Shown here piece after piece: positions 29,691 to 40,320 of a stretch of 64,000 nucleotides of DNA (position 1 is its first letter; every line of letters begins with the position of its first letter). The notes under the pieces were generated by a model. The model was given only the letters and a program-made list of their open reading frames with translations, did not search any database and was not told the origin of the DNA. A program made the translations under genes and the position numbers. The stretch comes from Ryuthela nishihirai. Its lineage: Eukaryota; Arthropoda; Arachnida; Araneae; Heptathelidae. The stretch spans positions 38,596,307 to 38,660,306 of the forward strand of contig JAWZYU010000020.1 of assembly GCA_038380435.1 (NCBI GenBank). Direction: 5' to 3'.

Positions 29691-29834
29691 TAATAACAAT
29701 AATGATAATTTATTTTCCGTATAATTTAATGTACAGAAAGGTCAGATGGCGCGTTGCACTCCTACTCCTTACCTGCTGGCTTGAAAGCGAGAAATGCAAA
29801 GCAAAATACTGTACAATAGCGATATTGTAAATCA

Positions 29835-31590
29835 ATCAATCAATCAATTTTATTTCATCATCATATACAATTTAGAAAGAAAAATATGAGCTAACGCAAA
29901 AAACCACATGATTTGTATGGGCCACTGAAAAGAAATTAATACAAAAATCAATAACGACTTACTCACTACAAAGATTACAAACAATATGTGCCATTTTTCC
30001 GGTATTTATATATAATACATTTTTGCTTTACACTTGATTGTTTAACAGAGGTGCAACATCCTCCAAAGAAAAGAGAAAGCTTTTTAAATTCTGCTTGAAC
30101 ATATTAAAAGTTTTTTTACTTCTGATTTCAAGAAGCAACTGATTGAAGATTTTAGGTGCGATATACGAATAATGCTTATGAGCAATTTCTATTTTGGTCA
30201 AAGGAACTGAATATTTTGGACCTTTCTCTCTGAAGTTGTATAAATCCGGCTGAATATGAAAATTAAAGCAATTTTGCTTAAAAAATATTATCACTCTAAA
30301 AACAAATTATGTCTAATAGGTGGAATTTTTAGCATAGAGTAACGACTGAAATTGCTTAAAATATCAATGTTTTTTAATTAATTTAATAATTTTGTTTTGC
30401 AGAGACACCAGAGTTTGAAAACCGAGACTTAAGCTACACCCCAACAAATTGTACCGTATTGAAATGCCGCTTGTATCCACGAGAACTACAATGATCGCAG
30501 CATATTAATATTAACATTGTATTCCAAGTGGTGTAATTTAAGTGATGTAGTCAATGTGTTTCTTCCATTTTAGATTATTATCTATGAAAATAGCCAAATA
30601 TTTAATGTTATCAACCTGTTCTATGTCATCTCAACTACAATCAATATGTTTATAGCATTGAGGTAAATACACCTTAATGGCAAAAGGTTTTACAGAATTT
30701 TGTTATTTTTCAACTTGTAGAAAATAAATTTTGTTTTATTCTTATTAATTGAGAGTTTATTATTTATCAAACCACATATTAACTTTCTCAAGAACGTTAT
30801 TGACATTGGACATTAAATCTGTAATAGTTTGGTTACTAAAGGTTAATGCAGTGTCATCTGCAAAGATAGTAATATTACAATTAATGTTCATTTCACAGAA
30901 TAGGCAATACACTGGCGGAAATTGAAAAAAGAACACTATTAACAGTTGAAGCGTAATCTCTGAGATTTATTTAGTAGAAACAACTTGTTGGAAAAGGACA
31001 GTGATCAAACGTGTGAAGTGATTCAATGTTTATTTTACCTTTTAATGAGTATTACATTTTACAGAAGGCACATTTTAATAAGGTGTTGAACCTCCTCGAG
31101 CAGAAATACAAGCTTCCAATTTGGTCATATTGGTCTGGCATGCAAGCGGTCATACAAATGCTGGATATCACGCTGAGGGATACCAATCCATGCGCTTTCA
31201 ACTTGGACGCGTAATTCAGCGATGGTCGTTGCCTGCCGCGGTCCGCAGAAGAGTCTTTGTCCAATCCAGTCCCAGATATGCTCGACTGTAAACAGGCCCG
31301 GAGAGTGTGCTGGTCAAGGGAGTTGGTGCACTGCCTGAAGAGCATGTTGAGTTGTCCGGGCGGAGTGTGGGCGGGCATTATCCTACTGGAACATCGCATT
31401 TGGTATTACACTCAAATATGGCAGGACGACCGGCTGTACGATGTCGCGGCCTCCTTAATTTTAGACCTTAAGTTATTCCTATGTTCTAAAAATTGCTTCT
31501 CATGGTTCTCGTTATATCGGTATTTTAAAAAAATTTTATATAGCTTATCTCTATGCTTAATCATATCACATATTTCATTTGTGAATTATG
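29835..31590 (-). pseudogene. CR1/Daphne-like LINE relic, interrupted
   Basis: Read on the minus strand: RDKLYKIFLKYRYNENHEK (endonuclease-RT linker type) near 31470-31580, then a Tc1-like relic (30910-31440), then ITIFADDTALTF with the reverse-transcriptase FADD box near 30850-30880 and NNVLEKVNMWFD after it. Last comes a C-terminal frame at 30028-30294 with IAPKIFNQLLLEIRSKKTF and FKQNLKSFLF, the usual C-terminal pattern of CR1/L2/Daphne-type LINEs. The 3' end is the tetranucleotide repeat atca/tgat at 29834-29850. Many stops and deletions make it dead and old. Confidence 0.78.
30910..31440 (-). pseudogene. Tc1-like transposase relic nested in the LINE relic
   Basis: The end cactggcggaaattgaaaaa at 30910 follows TA. 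On the minus strand I read DNARPHSARTTQHALQAVHQ, then VEHIWDWIGQRL and AWIGIPQRDIQHLYDRLHAR, the C-terminal third of a Tc1-type transposase (the usual SPDLxPIEHVWD is decayed). The other end of the element is not visible; it is truncated near 31440. Confidence 0.82.
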
Positions 31591-31629
31591 GAGAGCCGAA
31601 ATTTGTCCATAAGACAAATTTCGGCTCTC
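31591..31629. other. 17-bp-arm perfect hairpin
   Basis: gagagccgaaatttgtc (31591-31607), a 5-base loop cataa, and the exact complement (31613-31629). It lies at the border of the LINE relic. No T-run follows, and it shows no sign of being an RNA gene. Confidence 0.85.
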
Positions 31630-31697
31630 TGTAATTCTCCAAAGACAAATTGCGCTGGCTTCAGAACTCCGCAGAAGAAACACTTATGAGAGTTAGA

Positions 31698-31950
31698 GCG
31701 GTCTTCCGACCGTCAAGGCCATTCAGAGTGTAGTTCACAGGGTATGGCTATCTCCTGCACGCGTTCCTACGGCTTTACGTCCCATCGGACGGACGGCGGT
31801 CTTTCCAAACCCGCCGGTGTCCTTTTACTGACCGAGGGCGGGGGGGGGGGGGTTTAGCTGAGATAAATGTCAACTCTCTCACAGTTGGAACTCGAACCTG
31901 GGAACTGCAGATTGTGAACTTGATACACTAATGACTGAACTGCCCTCCCC
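31698..31950 (-). repeat. SINE-A, tail-truncated, old
   Basis: Runs from gtcaaggccattcagagtg to the head (aactcgaacctgggaactgc, then gactgaactgcc), with a G-run in the body. The distal third is missing. Confidence 0.8.
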
Positions 31951-32215
31951 ACTGTTAATTCCTGAACAAATAACTAAGATGTACTGCATACCTAGAAACT
32001 TCTAGGCAAGGGGGGGGGGGACAGATTTACGTATGACGTAGTGTTTTGCCTCGAGGTACGTTATGGATGCGTTCTTGAAAAAAGAAGGGTATCTCCGAAA
32101 GAACTTCGTCATATCGTCTAATGTGATAATCAATGATGTGTTCTTAGATGATGAGTTTCAATGTAACTTTTATATAGTTATAGTGGACGTAGTTTATATA
32201 TCTATACATATATAG
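31951..32215. other. Unique sequence
   Basis: A short G-run at about 32010. Nothing recognised. Confidence 0.4.
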
Positions 32216-32494
32216 AAGGTGTTTTCAAAAGGTCTAATCAAACTTTGGAACTTCGTAGAGTGATGAAAAAAGTTTCTATGAATATTGGGCTAGAAACGCT
32301 TCGAGTTATAGCACATTTTGAGTGTGCAACTATGGAAGCCTGTTAAAAAGTACGATGCTAGGTAAATTTTCATCGTTTGCGTGTCTGACGTCATAGTAGA
32401 TGTATGCAAATGTTGGACAAAATCCCACCACTCCTGGGTGAGGAAATGGTACATAAAGTGAGTCGGCAGTTGTTCTGCTAATCGGTTGGAAGCG

Positions 32495-32900
32495 GAACTA
32501 CTTGCATTTTTGGAAGACATTCCAGTAGAAACACATCGTTGAATGTGGTTCATGCATGATGGAGATCCAGCACATTTTAGCCTCACTGTTCGAGAACATC
32601 GCAAACGTACTTATCCTGCCCGTTAGATTGGTAGAGATGAACCAACTGCATGCTCTCGTGATTTGAACCAACTGCATGCTCTCGTGATTTGAACCCACTG
32701 GGTTTCTTCTTATGGGGACACGTTAAAGCTGATGTTTACGCTATCAGGTTCCTAATACACAATCTCAGAGCATGGATCGTGGACGGTTGTCAAAGAATTC
32801 GGAACACTACGGGACGTTTCTCCATAGTCGATGGGAAGACGCTGGGTGTCGTGTATTGCTACTCAGGTAGACCATTTCGAACACTTGCTCTGATGTAGAC
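32495..32900 (+). pseudogene. DDE transposase C-terminal relic
   Basis: Readable segments are MWFMHDGDPAHFSLTVREHR, then LNPLGFFLWGHVKADVYAI and VDGCQRIRNTTGRFS. This W-x-HDG-x-PAH...NP-x-FFLWGH order is characteristic of a large arthropod mariner-type transposase group (often with a DUF4817-type N-terminus). Stop codons and a 26-bp tandem duplication (gaaccaactgcatgctctcg repeated at 32638 and 32664) break it. A second short relic of the same segment (gccttactgctccagaacat) lies at 34480. Confidence 0.75.
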
Positions 32901-33013
32901 TTATATTAATTTTTCTCATCGATCGCTTACAGTATGCTGTAATAACTGGAATAAAAACTAATTAATTTCACTGGCTTTCTTACTTGCACTCTCAAAATGT
33001 ACCATGACTCGGA

Positions 33014-33400
33014 TTTGGGTTGGGTTGTTTTACCTCTGAGCGGCACTTTTTTGTACACCATGGGCTAAATGGCCAGGTCACATGGACCCGAAGGCTCAGA
33101 GAAGGTTGGGGGAGGGGACCCACTGGAATAGCTGTTGGGAGACAGATGGTAGCCTCCCGTCAAGGCCATCCAGCGTGTTCTTTAACGTGCACAGGGTATG
33201 GCTCTCCCACACACGGGCCACGGCTTAACGTCCCATCCGACGGACGGCGGTCTTTCCAAGCCCATCGGTGTCCCCTACTGACCGTGGGCAGGGCGGGGAA
33301 TTTTGCGGAGATAAATCTCAACGCTGACCCAGCTGGGACTCGAACCTGGGAACTACAGATTACGGGTCTGGCGCGCTACCGACTGAGCTCCCCCCGCCCC
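33014..33400 (-). repeat. SINE-A, full length, with 12-bp TSD
   Basis: The TSD ccatgactcgga is at 33002-33013 and 33401-33412. The head ends in a C-run (gagctccccccgcccc). Confidence 0.95.
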
Positions 33401-33512
33401 CCATGACTCGGAAGGGAGGCATTTCTGTCTCAATGTTCACAGAAACGTTTTTCATCACTATGCGCAGTAGAGTACGTTCCCAAAGATTGATATACCTTTT
33501 GAAAATACTCTG

Positions 33513-34016
33513 TGTACCAAAAATATACGATGAGAATTTAAATTACCCTGGGAAACGTAAAAAAAGTGTTACGAGTGCTTGAGTGGCTTTGCATCTGTAC
33601 TCCTTCGGATGAGATGGCTGCCTCTCGCAATCTGGCAAGAGACGAGGCATATAAGTGTGCGAATGGCAAGTCCAGACCATGAAACTGATTCGTCGTTTAA
33701 GCTAGTGAAGACTGCGTAAGGCAAATTTTATAAACTAGATTATTTTTTATTAACTACTAGATTATTTTGTGTGGACTTTGGCCTTGCTCCCTAACTAATA
33801 TTCGTAAGTGTGGCTATGAGAGTAGAATAAGTATTCAGTCGATAAGCGCTTCAGTCACGTAATGTGATGTATCCTTGTTCGAAGCCCAATTGTGCCTGCT
33901 TTGATATTTTGTCGCTTTCGGTAACGAAATGGCCAACAATGAGCTTGGACAGCATGCCGTTCATCAAATGGGACGTTAAGTCGTGATCCGTGTTAGCCAA
34001 GTTTATGTACTCTAAG
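33513..34016. other. Mostly unique, with a faint SINE-A trace
   Basis: 33900-34005 (gatattttgtcgctttcggt, gggacgttaagtcgtgatcc) is a very diverged plus-strand SINE-A trace. The rest is unrecognised. Confidence 0.4.
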
Positions 34017-34470
34017 TAGGGATTCTCAACGTGAGGTACGCGGCAAAATTTTTTGGGGTACGCCGTGAGTGTTCAAAAGTCGCTAGATCTAGTAACAAAG
34101 TCGTTAAGTTGGCAACACTGCCACTGGTTTTTCATCTCTAACTGCTTTAAAAAATAAATATAGGAACAGGCTGGATGTTGAAAATGACTTGCGATTCTAC
34201 CTTAGCACGATAACCCCAACTGTGCAAGCGAAAACAAGCGCAATCATTTCACTGATTACCCAGCAAAATGTTTATAATTTTATAAAATTTGTTAAATTGT
34301 TTATGCCATTTTTTTGTGTTTATCGATATATGTAATTTATGAATACAAAATGTAATGTATATATATATGTTTTATTTTATTCCCATTGTTATACTATAAC
34401 TATAGTTTTATCTATCTACACAAGGGGTACGCCAGTTACATAAACATTTCGAGGGCGTACGTGAAGCATA
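34017..34470. mobile_element. hAT-like MITE, copy 1
   Basis: gattctcaacgtgaggtacg, gtcgctagatctagtaacaa, ttatactataactatagttt and cgtacgtgaagcataaaa occur in the same order at 46065-46250. The ends look like degenerate hAT-type termini (gggttctcaa against ttgaaaactac). Copy 2 lacks the middle of copy 1. Confidence 0.55.
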
Positions 34471-34651
34471 AAAATTTTAGCCTTACTGCTCCAGAACATC
34501 GCAAACATACTTTTTTTTATTATTTATTAAGAATGTGCTTCTTGGCCTTCACGAGAGGAATCGATCTGTCTTTTAATAGATATTCCCTTCTCTATCTTTC
34601 TCTGAGCCTTTGGGGTCCTTCATTGGTACCAGGCCATCACAGGTTGTTGTA

Positions 34652-34867
34652 CAGTCGCTCAAAAAAGTATCCGAACACTATGGTTGATTACAGAATCCAG
34701 AGAAAATATCTGGCAACGATTTTTTTTTAGAAATTAGTGATCTGGCAACCTTCGTCTCACGTGACACGAATGTTGCCAGATCACTAATTTCTAAAAAAAT
34801 CGTTGCCAGATATTTTCTCTGAATTCTGTAATCAACCATAGTGTCCGGATACTTTTTTGAGCGACTG
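34652..34867. mobile_element. Foldback MITE, complete, 216 bp
   Basis: Starts cagtcgctcaaaaaagtatc and ends with its inverse gcgactg, flanked by TA on both sides (34650-34651, 34868-34869). The two arms are near-perfect inverted copies meeting at the central palindrome gtcacgtgac. The whole element can fold into one hairpin. It has no coding capacity, so a Tc1/mariner-type transposase would have to act in trans. Confidence 0.93.
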
Positions 34868-34889
34868 TAGGTGATCATATTATTTTGAT

Positions 34890-35058
34890 ACTAGATCGTG
34901 TGGGCTCACTCACGGAAATATTGAGCGTGTGCAGTTACCGTTCACAGCAAACTGGAGCGTGTGCAGTAACTGCACACGCTCCAGTTTGCTGTGAACGGTA
35001 ACTGGAGCGTGTACAGTTGCTGTACACGCTCCAGATATTTTTTCTGAATTCTGTAATC
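34890..35058. mobile_element. Palindromic array joined to a MITE right arm
   Basis: gagcgtgtgcagttaccgtt, cacagcaaactggagcgtg, gtgcagtaactgcacac and gtacagttgctgtac are short palindromes in alternating orientation. They end in gctccagatattttttctga and attctgtaatcag, the MITE right arm. This is the mirror image of 4020-4260. Confidence 0.65.
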
Positions 35059-35064
35059 AGTGGC

Positions 35065-35402
35065 CATTTTCTTGCAAACAGTGGCCTAAATGCTCAGGTC
35101 ATAAGGACAAAGGAGCTCAGAGAAAGTTGGAGAAGGGGACTCACTGGATACCTGTGTTCGCATGCCTCCCGTCAAGGCCATTCAGCGTGTTCTTTGACAT
35201 TCACAGGATATAGCTCCCTTGCACACGAAGCCACGGCTTAATGTCTCATCCGATGAACATCTAATAATGTCTCATCCACACTCATCGGTGAGGCTCACCG
35301 AGGGTGGGGTGGGGATTTAGGGGAAATAAATCTCAAAGGCTTATTAGAAATAGAACCCGGGAACTGTAGATTACGCGGGCGCGCTATCGACTGAGCCAAC
35401 CC
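35065..35402 (-). repeat. SINE-A, old
   Basis: Body from ggcctaaatgctcaggtc to the head (agaacccgggaactgtagat, tatcgactgagccaacc). It contains a local duplication (aatgtctcatcc twice). Confidence 0.8.
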
Positions 35403-36145
35403 AAGCCAAACTCCCAGAAGTAAAGCAACTATTTGAAGAATTAGGAAAAGGGTCAAATGGTGGCTGCTAATGGAAATAAAAAGGGCAGGATCATCTGCCT
35501 TTTTATTTTAAGAGGTAAACGTTTAGTCCTCTCCGCTTCTTTTCTAGGACGTTAGAAAATTTATCCAAAGACTGTAGAATTTTATTTTTTAAACTTTGTT
35601 AATAAATCTTCTTGTGACAGTTATTTTTATTGATTGATCCATTCACTTTACAGCTGCGATTTCTATTGCGATCATCTGCAGTCATCCAATAAGTCGAAAA
35701 GCTTTCCACAATCATTTTGCACTTAGCATTCGACAGAGTAATGTTTCAACAGTTCCTTTTCCTTCTTCTTCAGATCGTTCTATTTTCAGTTGCATTAAAT
35801 CTTTATTCGACAACTGCTTCGCTTGCTTCTAGTCTATGCAGCAGAAAGTACACCACCCTAACAAAACATTAAGACAATTTCCATGTTATGTCAATGGAAA
35901 TCTTACTTCGAAGCTTTATGACTTCTAAAATATGCAATTGATGGAAAAATGGGATTGAAGATATTAATCAAAGATTGTAATCAAATCTATTTAATCTCGA
36001 GTTTTCAACAGATTCGTTTAGTATTTAAAGAATTATGGAAGTTGGAATATTTCACAACACTAATGCGTAGTAAAATTTTTTCGAATAAATTAATTAAAAC
36101 TTAAATAATATGTATTGTTTCAAATCATTTAAAAATTTTCAACCA
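35403..36145. other. Unique sequence plus AT-rich dispersed repeat, copy 2
   Basis: 35870-36060 matches 24520-24720 in order (ccatgttatgtcaatggaaa, gattgtaatcaaatctattt, agtatttaaagaattatgg). Nothing is recognised in the remainder. Confidence 0.45.
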
Positions 36146-36149
36146 TTAA

Positions 36150-36545
36150 AAGGTAGATAGAACTTCCCATCAAACCATCTAGAGCAGGGGTGGGCAAATA
36201 GCGGCCCGCGGGCCACATTCGGCCCGCTAAGAGTTTTTTGTGGCCAGTCAAGATAGTCAGAAAAATCCGCCTTGAACCGAGATTTCCTTCCCGTGCGCGA
36301 CCGAAGATTCGTCTCGTATTTTCCACTAGGACGGCCACGTCAATACGCATGCGCAGTGTAGATACGAAAACAATTGCCCACCCCTGATCTAGAGTGTTCT
36401 CTAACTTGTACAGGGTATGGATCTCCTGTACACAGAGTCATGGCATAACGTCCCTATGACGGACGGCAGCTTTTACAAGCCCATCTATGTCCCCTTTCTA
36501 ACATAGAGCAGGGTGAAGGTTTAGCTGAGTCATAATTTAAATTTC
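36150..36545 (-). repeat. Old SINE-A split by a hAT MITE
   Basis: Left part cttcccatcaaaccatctag. The right part atctagagtgttctctaact, acagggtatggatctcc and gacggacggcagcttttac continues the minus-strand SINE-A after the MITE. Confidence 0.78.
36185..36386. mobile_element. hAT-type MITE, 202 bp, with 8-bp TSD
   Basis: Termini caggggtgggcaa and ttgcccacccctg are inverted repeats of the classic hAT type. The interior is GC-rich (gcggcccgcgggccac). The 8-bp TSD atctagag is exact (36177-36184, 36387-36394). It has no transposase and sits in an old SINE-A. Confidence 0.95.
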
Positions 36546-36639
36546 TATTTTTAATTTCAATCTATTTGTTCTTTACAAACTTTCATCGTTTCTTTACTGA
36601 CTCGGCCTAAAGATACCTCATCGCCCGGCAGGATTCACT

Positions 36640-36960
36640 CTGAGATCAGTGTCAGATGAGCTTTTTTCTGCATTTCCCTGGTTCGAGTCCCAACTGTGGG
36701 AGCTTTGGGATTTATATCCTCTAAATCTCACCCTGATCTAGTTGAGAAAGAGGACACTGATGGGCTTGGGAAGACTATAGTCCCTCGGATGGAATGTTAA
36801 ACCGTGGTCAGAGTGCAGGAGAGTCATACCCTGTGCATGTTGAGGAACACACAAGATGGCCTTGAAGGGATGCCTTCATCTGACTCTTCAATCATTCTTC
36901 TTCCTCTAATCATCTCTGAGAACTTCTGGCTCTTGTGACTTGGCTATTTAGTTCAGGATC
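36640..36960 (+). repeat. SINE-A, diverged
   Basis: Box B ggttcgagtcc is intact but box A is lost. The body follows in order (gatgggcttgggaagac, ggatggaatgttaaaccgtg, gaggaacacacaagatggcc) and the tail is lost. Confidence 0.8.
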
Positions 36961-37020
36961 GACGATGCGTAGGTGTTACTTGTGTGACTTCTGATCAGTA
37001 TCCTCTGCCAGTTGATATGA

Positions 37021-37388
37021 TTGGATTGGATTGTTTTACCTCTGAGCGGCACTTTTTTGCACACCATGGGCTAAATGGCCAGGCCACAAGGACCCCGAAG
37101 GCTCAGAGAAGGTTGAGGGAGGGGACCCACTGGAACAGCTGTTGGGAGACAGATGGTAGCCTCCCGTCAAGGCCATCCAGCGTGTTCTTTAACGTGCACA
37201 GGATATGGTTCTCCCGCACACGGGGCCACGGCTTAACGTCCCATCCGACGGACGGCGGCCTTTTCAAGCCCATCGGTGTTCCCTACTGACCGTGGGCAGG
37301 GCGGGGAAATTTTGCGGAGATAAATCTCAACGCTGACCCAGCTGGGACTCGAACCTGGGAACTGCAGATTACTAGCCTGGCGCGCTAC
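37021..37388 (-). repeat. SINE-A, nearly full length, with 11-bp TSD
   Basis: Tail of the TCCAA type (ttggattggattg). The TSD agttgatatga (37010-37020) and agctgatatga (37389-37399) differ at one base. Confidence 0.93.
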
Positions 37389-37399
37389 AGCTGATATGA

Positions 37400-37995
37400 A
37401 GCATCCTGCATATGTACTCAACTGTGGCTGTCATCCACACACAAGAATTAAACAACACAGAGTGGATTCTTCTTCAATCGAATCCCACCTGTGGATAATG
37501 TCCATAATCCAAATTCGAAATCACAGGGCAATAGATAGTCGGATTGGTGTAAGTCAGTGTTTCACAACTTTTACGAAATTAACTTTTTAATAAGATTATT
37601 TAAATGATTTAATCATTTTTCCTCCCTATAAAACCAGTATAGAAAAAGTCTAGAAAACTAATGTTATGTATAAAAATATACGAAAATGACTCCTAGGGGC
37701 TCCCCGTTGGTAACCACTCGTATTAACAATCAGCATAGAGACCCTGTGACCGCTTCTCGCTACAGGTGAACCCTCCCAAAAAATGGACGTGGAATTCCGA
37801 ATATATTGGCTAAATAAATTTGACTGTCCCTTCAAAGGAGAGAATATCCCATATATATTATTTTCCCGTTCAAAGGTACGAAGGTTTGCATCACAGAAGG
37901 TGGTGCCGATCTTTAGATATTATGCCTTGCAGCTTTTGTTCATCGTGACAGTATAAGAGTCCCACCACAAAAACGAACTTCTTTTACATCACCCT
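37400..37995. other. Unique sequence
   Basis: No recognised gene or repeat. Confidence 0.4.
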
Positions 37996-37998
37996 AAG

Positions 37999-38272
37999 AC
38001 GTCCCGTGGCCGAGTAAATAGCGTGCTTGGCTACTTTTCAAGCTGGGTCCGAACCCCAGCATAAGACAGCTCAAGACATAGCATAAGAGAGCTCAAGACA
38101 TAGCATAAGAGCTCAAGACATAGCATAAGACAGCTCAAACATCCGTGACTTACGGATGTTTGAGTTTCTTATGCTGCGTTCCCGTCTTTTTTCACATACC
38201 TTCTCTATGGCGAATAAACTTATAGGCTTTTGTCACACCTCTGAGGCAAGCATCTGCTTAAGGGGACATTTA
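37999..38272 (+). repeat. SINE-B with an internal tandem expansion and hairpin
   Basis: Head cccgtggccgagtaaatagc and gggtccgaaccccagcataa. A segment of about 20 bp (gctcaagacatagcataaga) is then repeated three to four times. A hairpin follows (aaacatccgtgacttacggatgttt), and the SINE-B body resumes. Confidence 0.75.
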
Positions 38273-39387
38273 TATTTCTTTTTACTGTGATGAAGTCTTT
38301 CTCGTAAATAAAAAATGCGAGACAAAAAAGAAACGCCTGTCCCGCTAGAAACTGCAGGAATCTAATCAATGATGAATATGCTCACGACTTGATCTATACG
38401 ATTAATAACGTCTTTTTCGTAGGCAAATGGAAGCGTCCTTATCGAAGCAGATATGACAACCTCCTCCAGCAACTTTTGTCCCAGGAGATGAAATTACGCA
38501 GATTTCACAGTCACAGAGGCTATTTGCCGCGCTTCCTATTCGCACGAAACAGGATTAAGAGCAGCATTGGAATGAGCAATAAAAACTCCAAAATCTCGAC
38601 AACCTCGAGCAGGAGAAAAGTAAGCTGAGGGAAGAAGAGATGCTTAGGGCTCCTTTCCGCGTGCGCTTTTTATGTCTCTTCTGCCTGCTCCTTCAAATTC
38701 CATCCCTCTCATCCTCAAGTTTCTCTCCTCCTCCTCCATCCCTCCCCATCCGTCGTGACTGAGGGGAGGAGGAGAGGGGAGGAGAGGGGAGGGAAGGAGA
38801 GAGGGAAGGAATAAGAACTCGGTCACTAGAAGCCTCTGTTGTCGTCGCTGGAAGGGATGCCGTGTCAGATGCACACTTGTTTATGATGCATCTTGCCGCA
38901 TCGGTGACGTCTTATCCAGAGAAGGATGCTGAGACGACGTATAGGGGAGGAAAGAAAGAAAACGAAAAAGGGTGGGAACTGCAGGAGCAAAAGTACGCCT
39001 CCTGCAACTGGTTGGGAATATGTTTCGGTCGCTGCTTCCTCCTTGTGCTGCGCTCGTAGAAAGAGAGGAAGTCGTCAACAACAGCTGATTGTAGATTTCG
39101 TGAATTCGCGGCGTCTGTCTCTCCGCGAATTTGCATTTTTGCTGAGCAGAGCCGTTGAGAGGCGGCGCTCTCTCCTCTATGATTCCAGATGTACGGTTAG
39201 TTAACACTGCACGAGGGGAGAGAGCTGAATCGTTAACTGCGAGGCTGAGGAAGGAAGGGGCTAGGTTGGCTTCCCTTTAAATTATGACTGAAATATCCTA
39301 GACGGGAAAACGCCTCCTTACGGAAATTAAAAGTTTTTATGAACATCAAATCTTTTTTTCTCTCTAGGTAGAAGAAAGAAGATGAAA
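38273..39387. other. About 1.1 kb without recognised repeats, purine-rich centre
   Basis: A GA-rich stretch lies at 38755-38820 (ggaggagaggggaggagagg). 38640-39260 is less AT-rich than its surroundings and contains several short overlapping frames, none with a recognisable motif. It could be a host 5' flank or regulatory DNA, but I see no core promoter I would defend. Confidence 0.4.
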
Positions 39388-39399
39388 AGCTATATAGAG

Positions 39400-39783
39400 T
39401 TGGTTGGTTGTTTTACCTCTGAACGGCACTTTTTTGCACACCATGGGCTAAATAGCCAGGTCACAAGGACCCCGAAGGCTCAGAGATTTGGGGGAGGGGA
39501 CCCACTGGAATAGCTGTTGGGAGACAGATGGTAGCCTCCCGTCAAGGCCATCCAGCATGTTCTTTAAGGTGCATAGCGTATGGCTCTCCCACACACGGGG
39601 CCATGGCTTAACGTCGCATTCAACGGACGGCGGCCTTTACAAGCCCATCGGTGTCCCATACTGACCGTGGGCAGGGCGGGGAGTTTTGCGGAGATAAGTC
39701 TCAACGCTGACCCAGCTGGGACTCGAACCTGGGAACTGCAGATTACGAGCCTGGCGCGCTACCGACTGAGTCACCTCTGCCCC
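39400..39783 (-). repeat. SINE-A, full length, with 12-bp TSD
   Basis: The TSD agctatatagag is at 39388-39399 and 39784-39795. The head is intact up to gactgagtcacctctgcccc. Confidence 0.95.
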
Positions 39784-39889
39784 AGCTATATAGAGGCTTT
39801 GTTGTTTATTAACATTGTAAAGATGATAAATATTGCATCTGAAACTAATGCAAGCTTTAGAGTTTTGTTTGGACTATAAGCGACAATTT

Positions 39890-40050
39890 TAGCATCCGCA
39901 GTGGGATAATTGGTCAGGTTACAAGGACCCAAAGTTTCAAACGTGAGTAGGATAAGGGGATTCACTGAACAGCAGTTAGATTACAGGTGGACGCTTAATC
40001 GTCAAGGCCATCAGTGTACTATAGGGACAGTGAGAGAAATGGCCAGATTA
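39890..40050 (-). repeat. SINE-A distal-body remnant
   Basis: ggtcaggttacaaggaccc, ggggattcactgaacagcag and cgtcaaggccatcagtg lie in minus-strand order. Confidence 0.65.
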
Positions 40051-40054
40051 GAAT

Positions 40055-40320
40055 TCCAGAATCTGAACACCTGTTGGTAGAATGCTGCAGTCTCTACATT
40101 TCATATTAGAATCTGGAATAGAGGATAGAGTAGGGGATCTGCTGCTCAAATTTTACAACTTCAGCATCTACTGTCCCGATGTTAAATATTCAACATTCAC
40201 TGCTGTTAGAATGTTGGAACCTCGACTTTGGCTGTTAGGATTTGATTGACTTCTGTTAGAATGCAGACGCTCTACATCTCCTGTTAGAATGCTGCAACCT
40301 TAGAATTATTGGAGCTCCCA
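40055..40320. repeat. Degenerate array from the SINE-A ctgttgggagacag segment
   Basis: Repeated motifs gaacacctgttggtagaatg, ctgttagaatgttggaacc, ctgttagaatgcagacgctc and ctgttagaatgctgcaacc resemble the minus-strand SINE-A segment gaacagctgttgggagacag. Spacing is irregular, about 45-60 bp. Confidence 0.55.

Larger units (their letters stand above)
32216..33512 (+). mobile_element. Mariner/Tc-type DDE transposon relic with nested SINE-A
   Basis: Left end gtgttttcaaaaggtctaat at about 32219 mirrors the right end ataccttttgaaaatactct at about 33489, allowing a few differences. The interior carries transposase remnants and a full SINE-A. Confidence 0.65.

Noticed and set aside
31026..31634. Plus-strand frames at 31026-31214 and 31257-31634
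   Set aside because: They are antisense to the Tc1-like and LINE relics, whose minus-strand motifs explain the sequence.
38644..39207. Overlapping frames of 70-110 codons as a host gene
   Set aside because: No recognisable domain, no consistent frame and a purine-rich composition that opens frames by chance. I could not identify splice sites or a conserved product.
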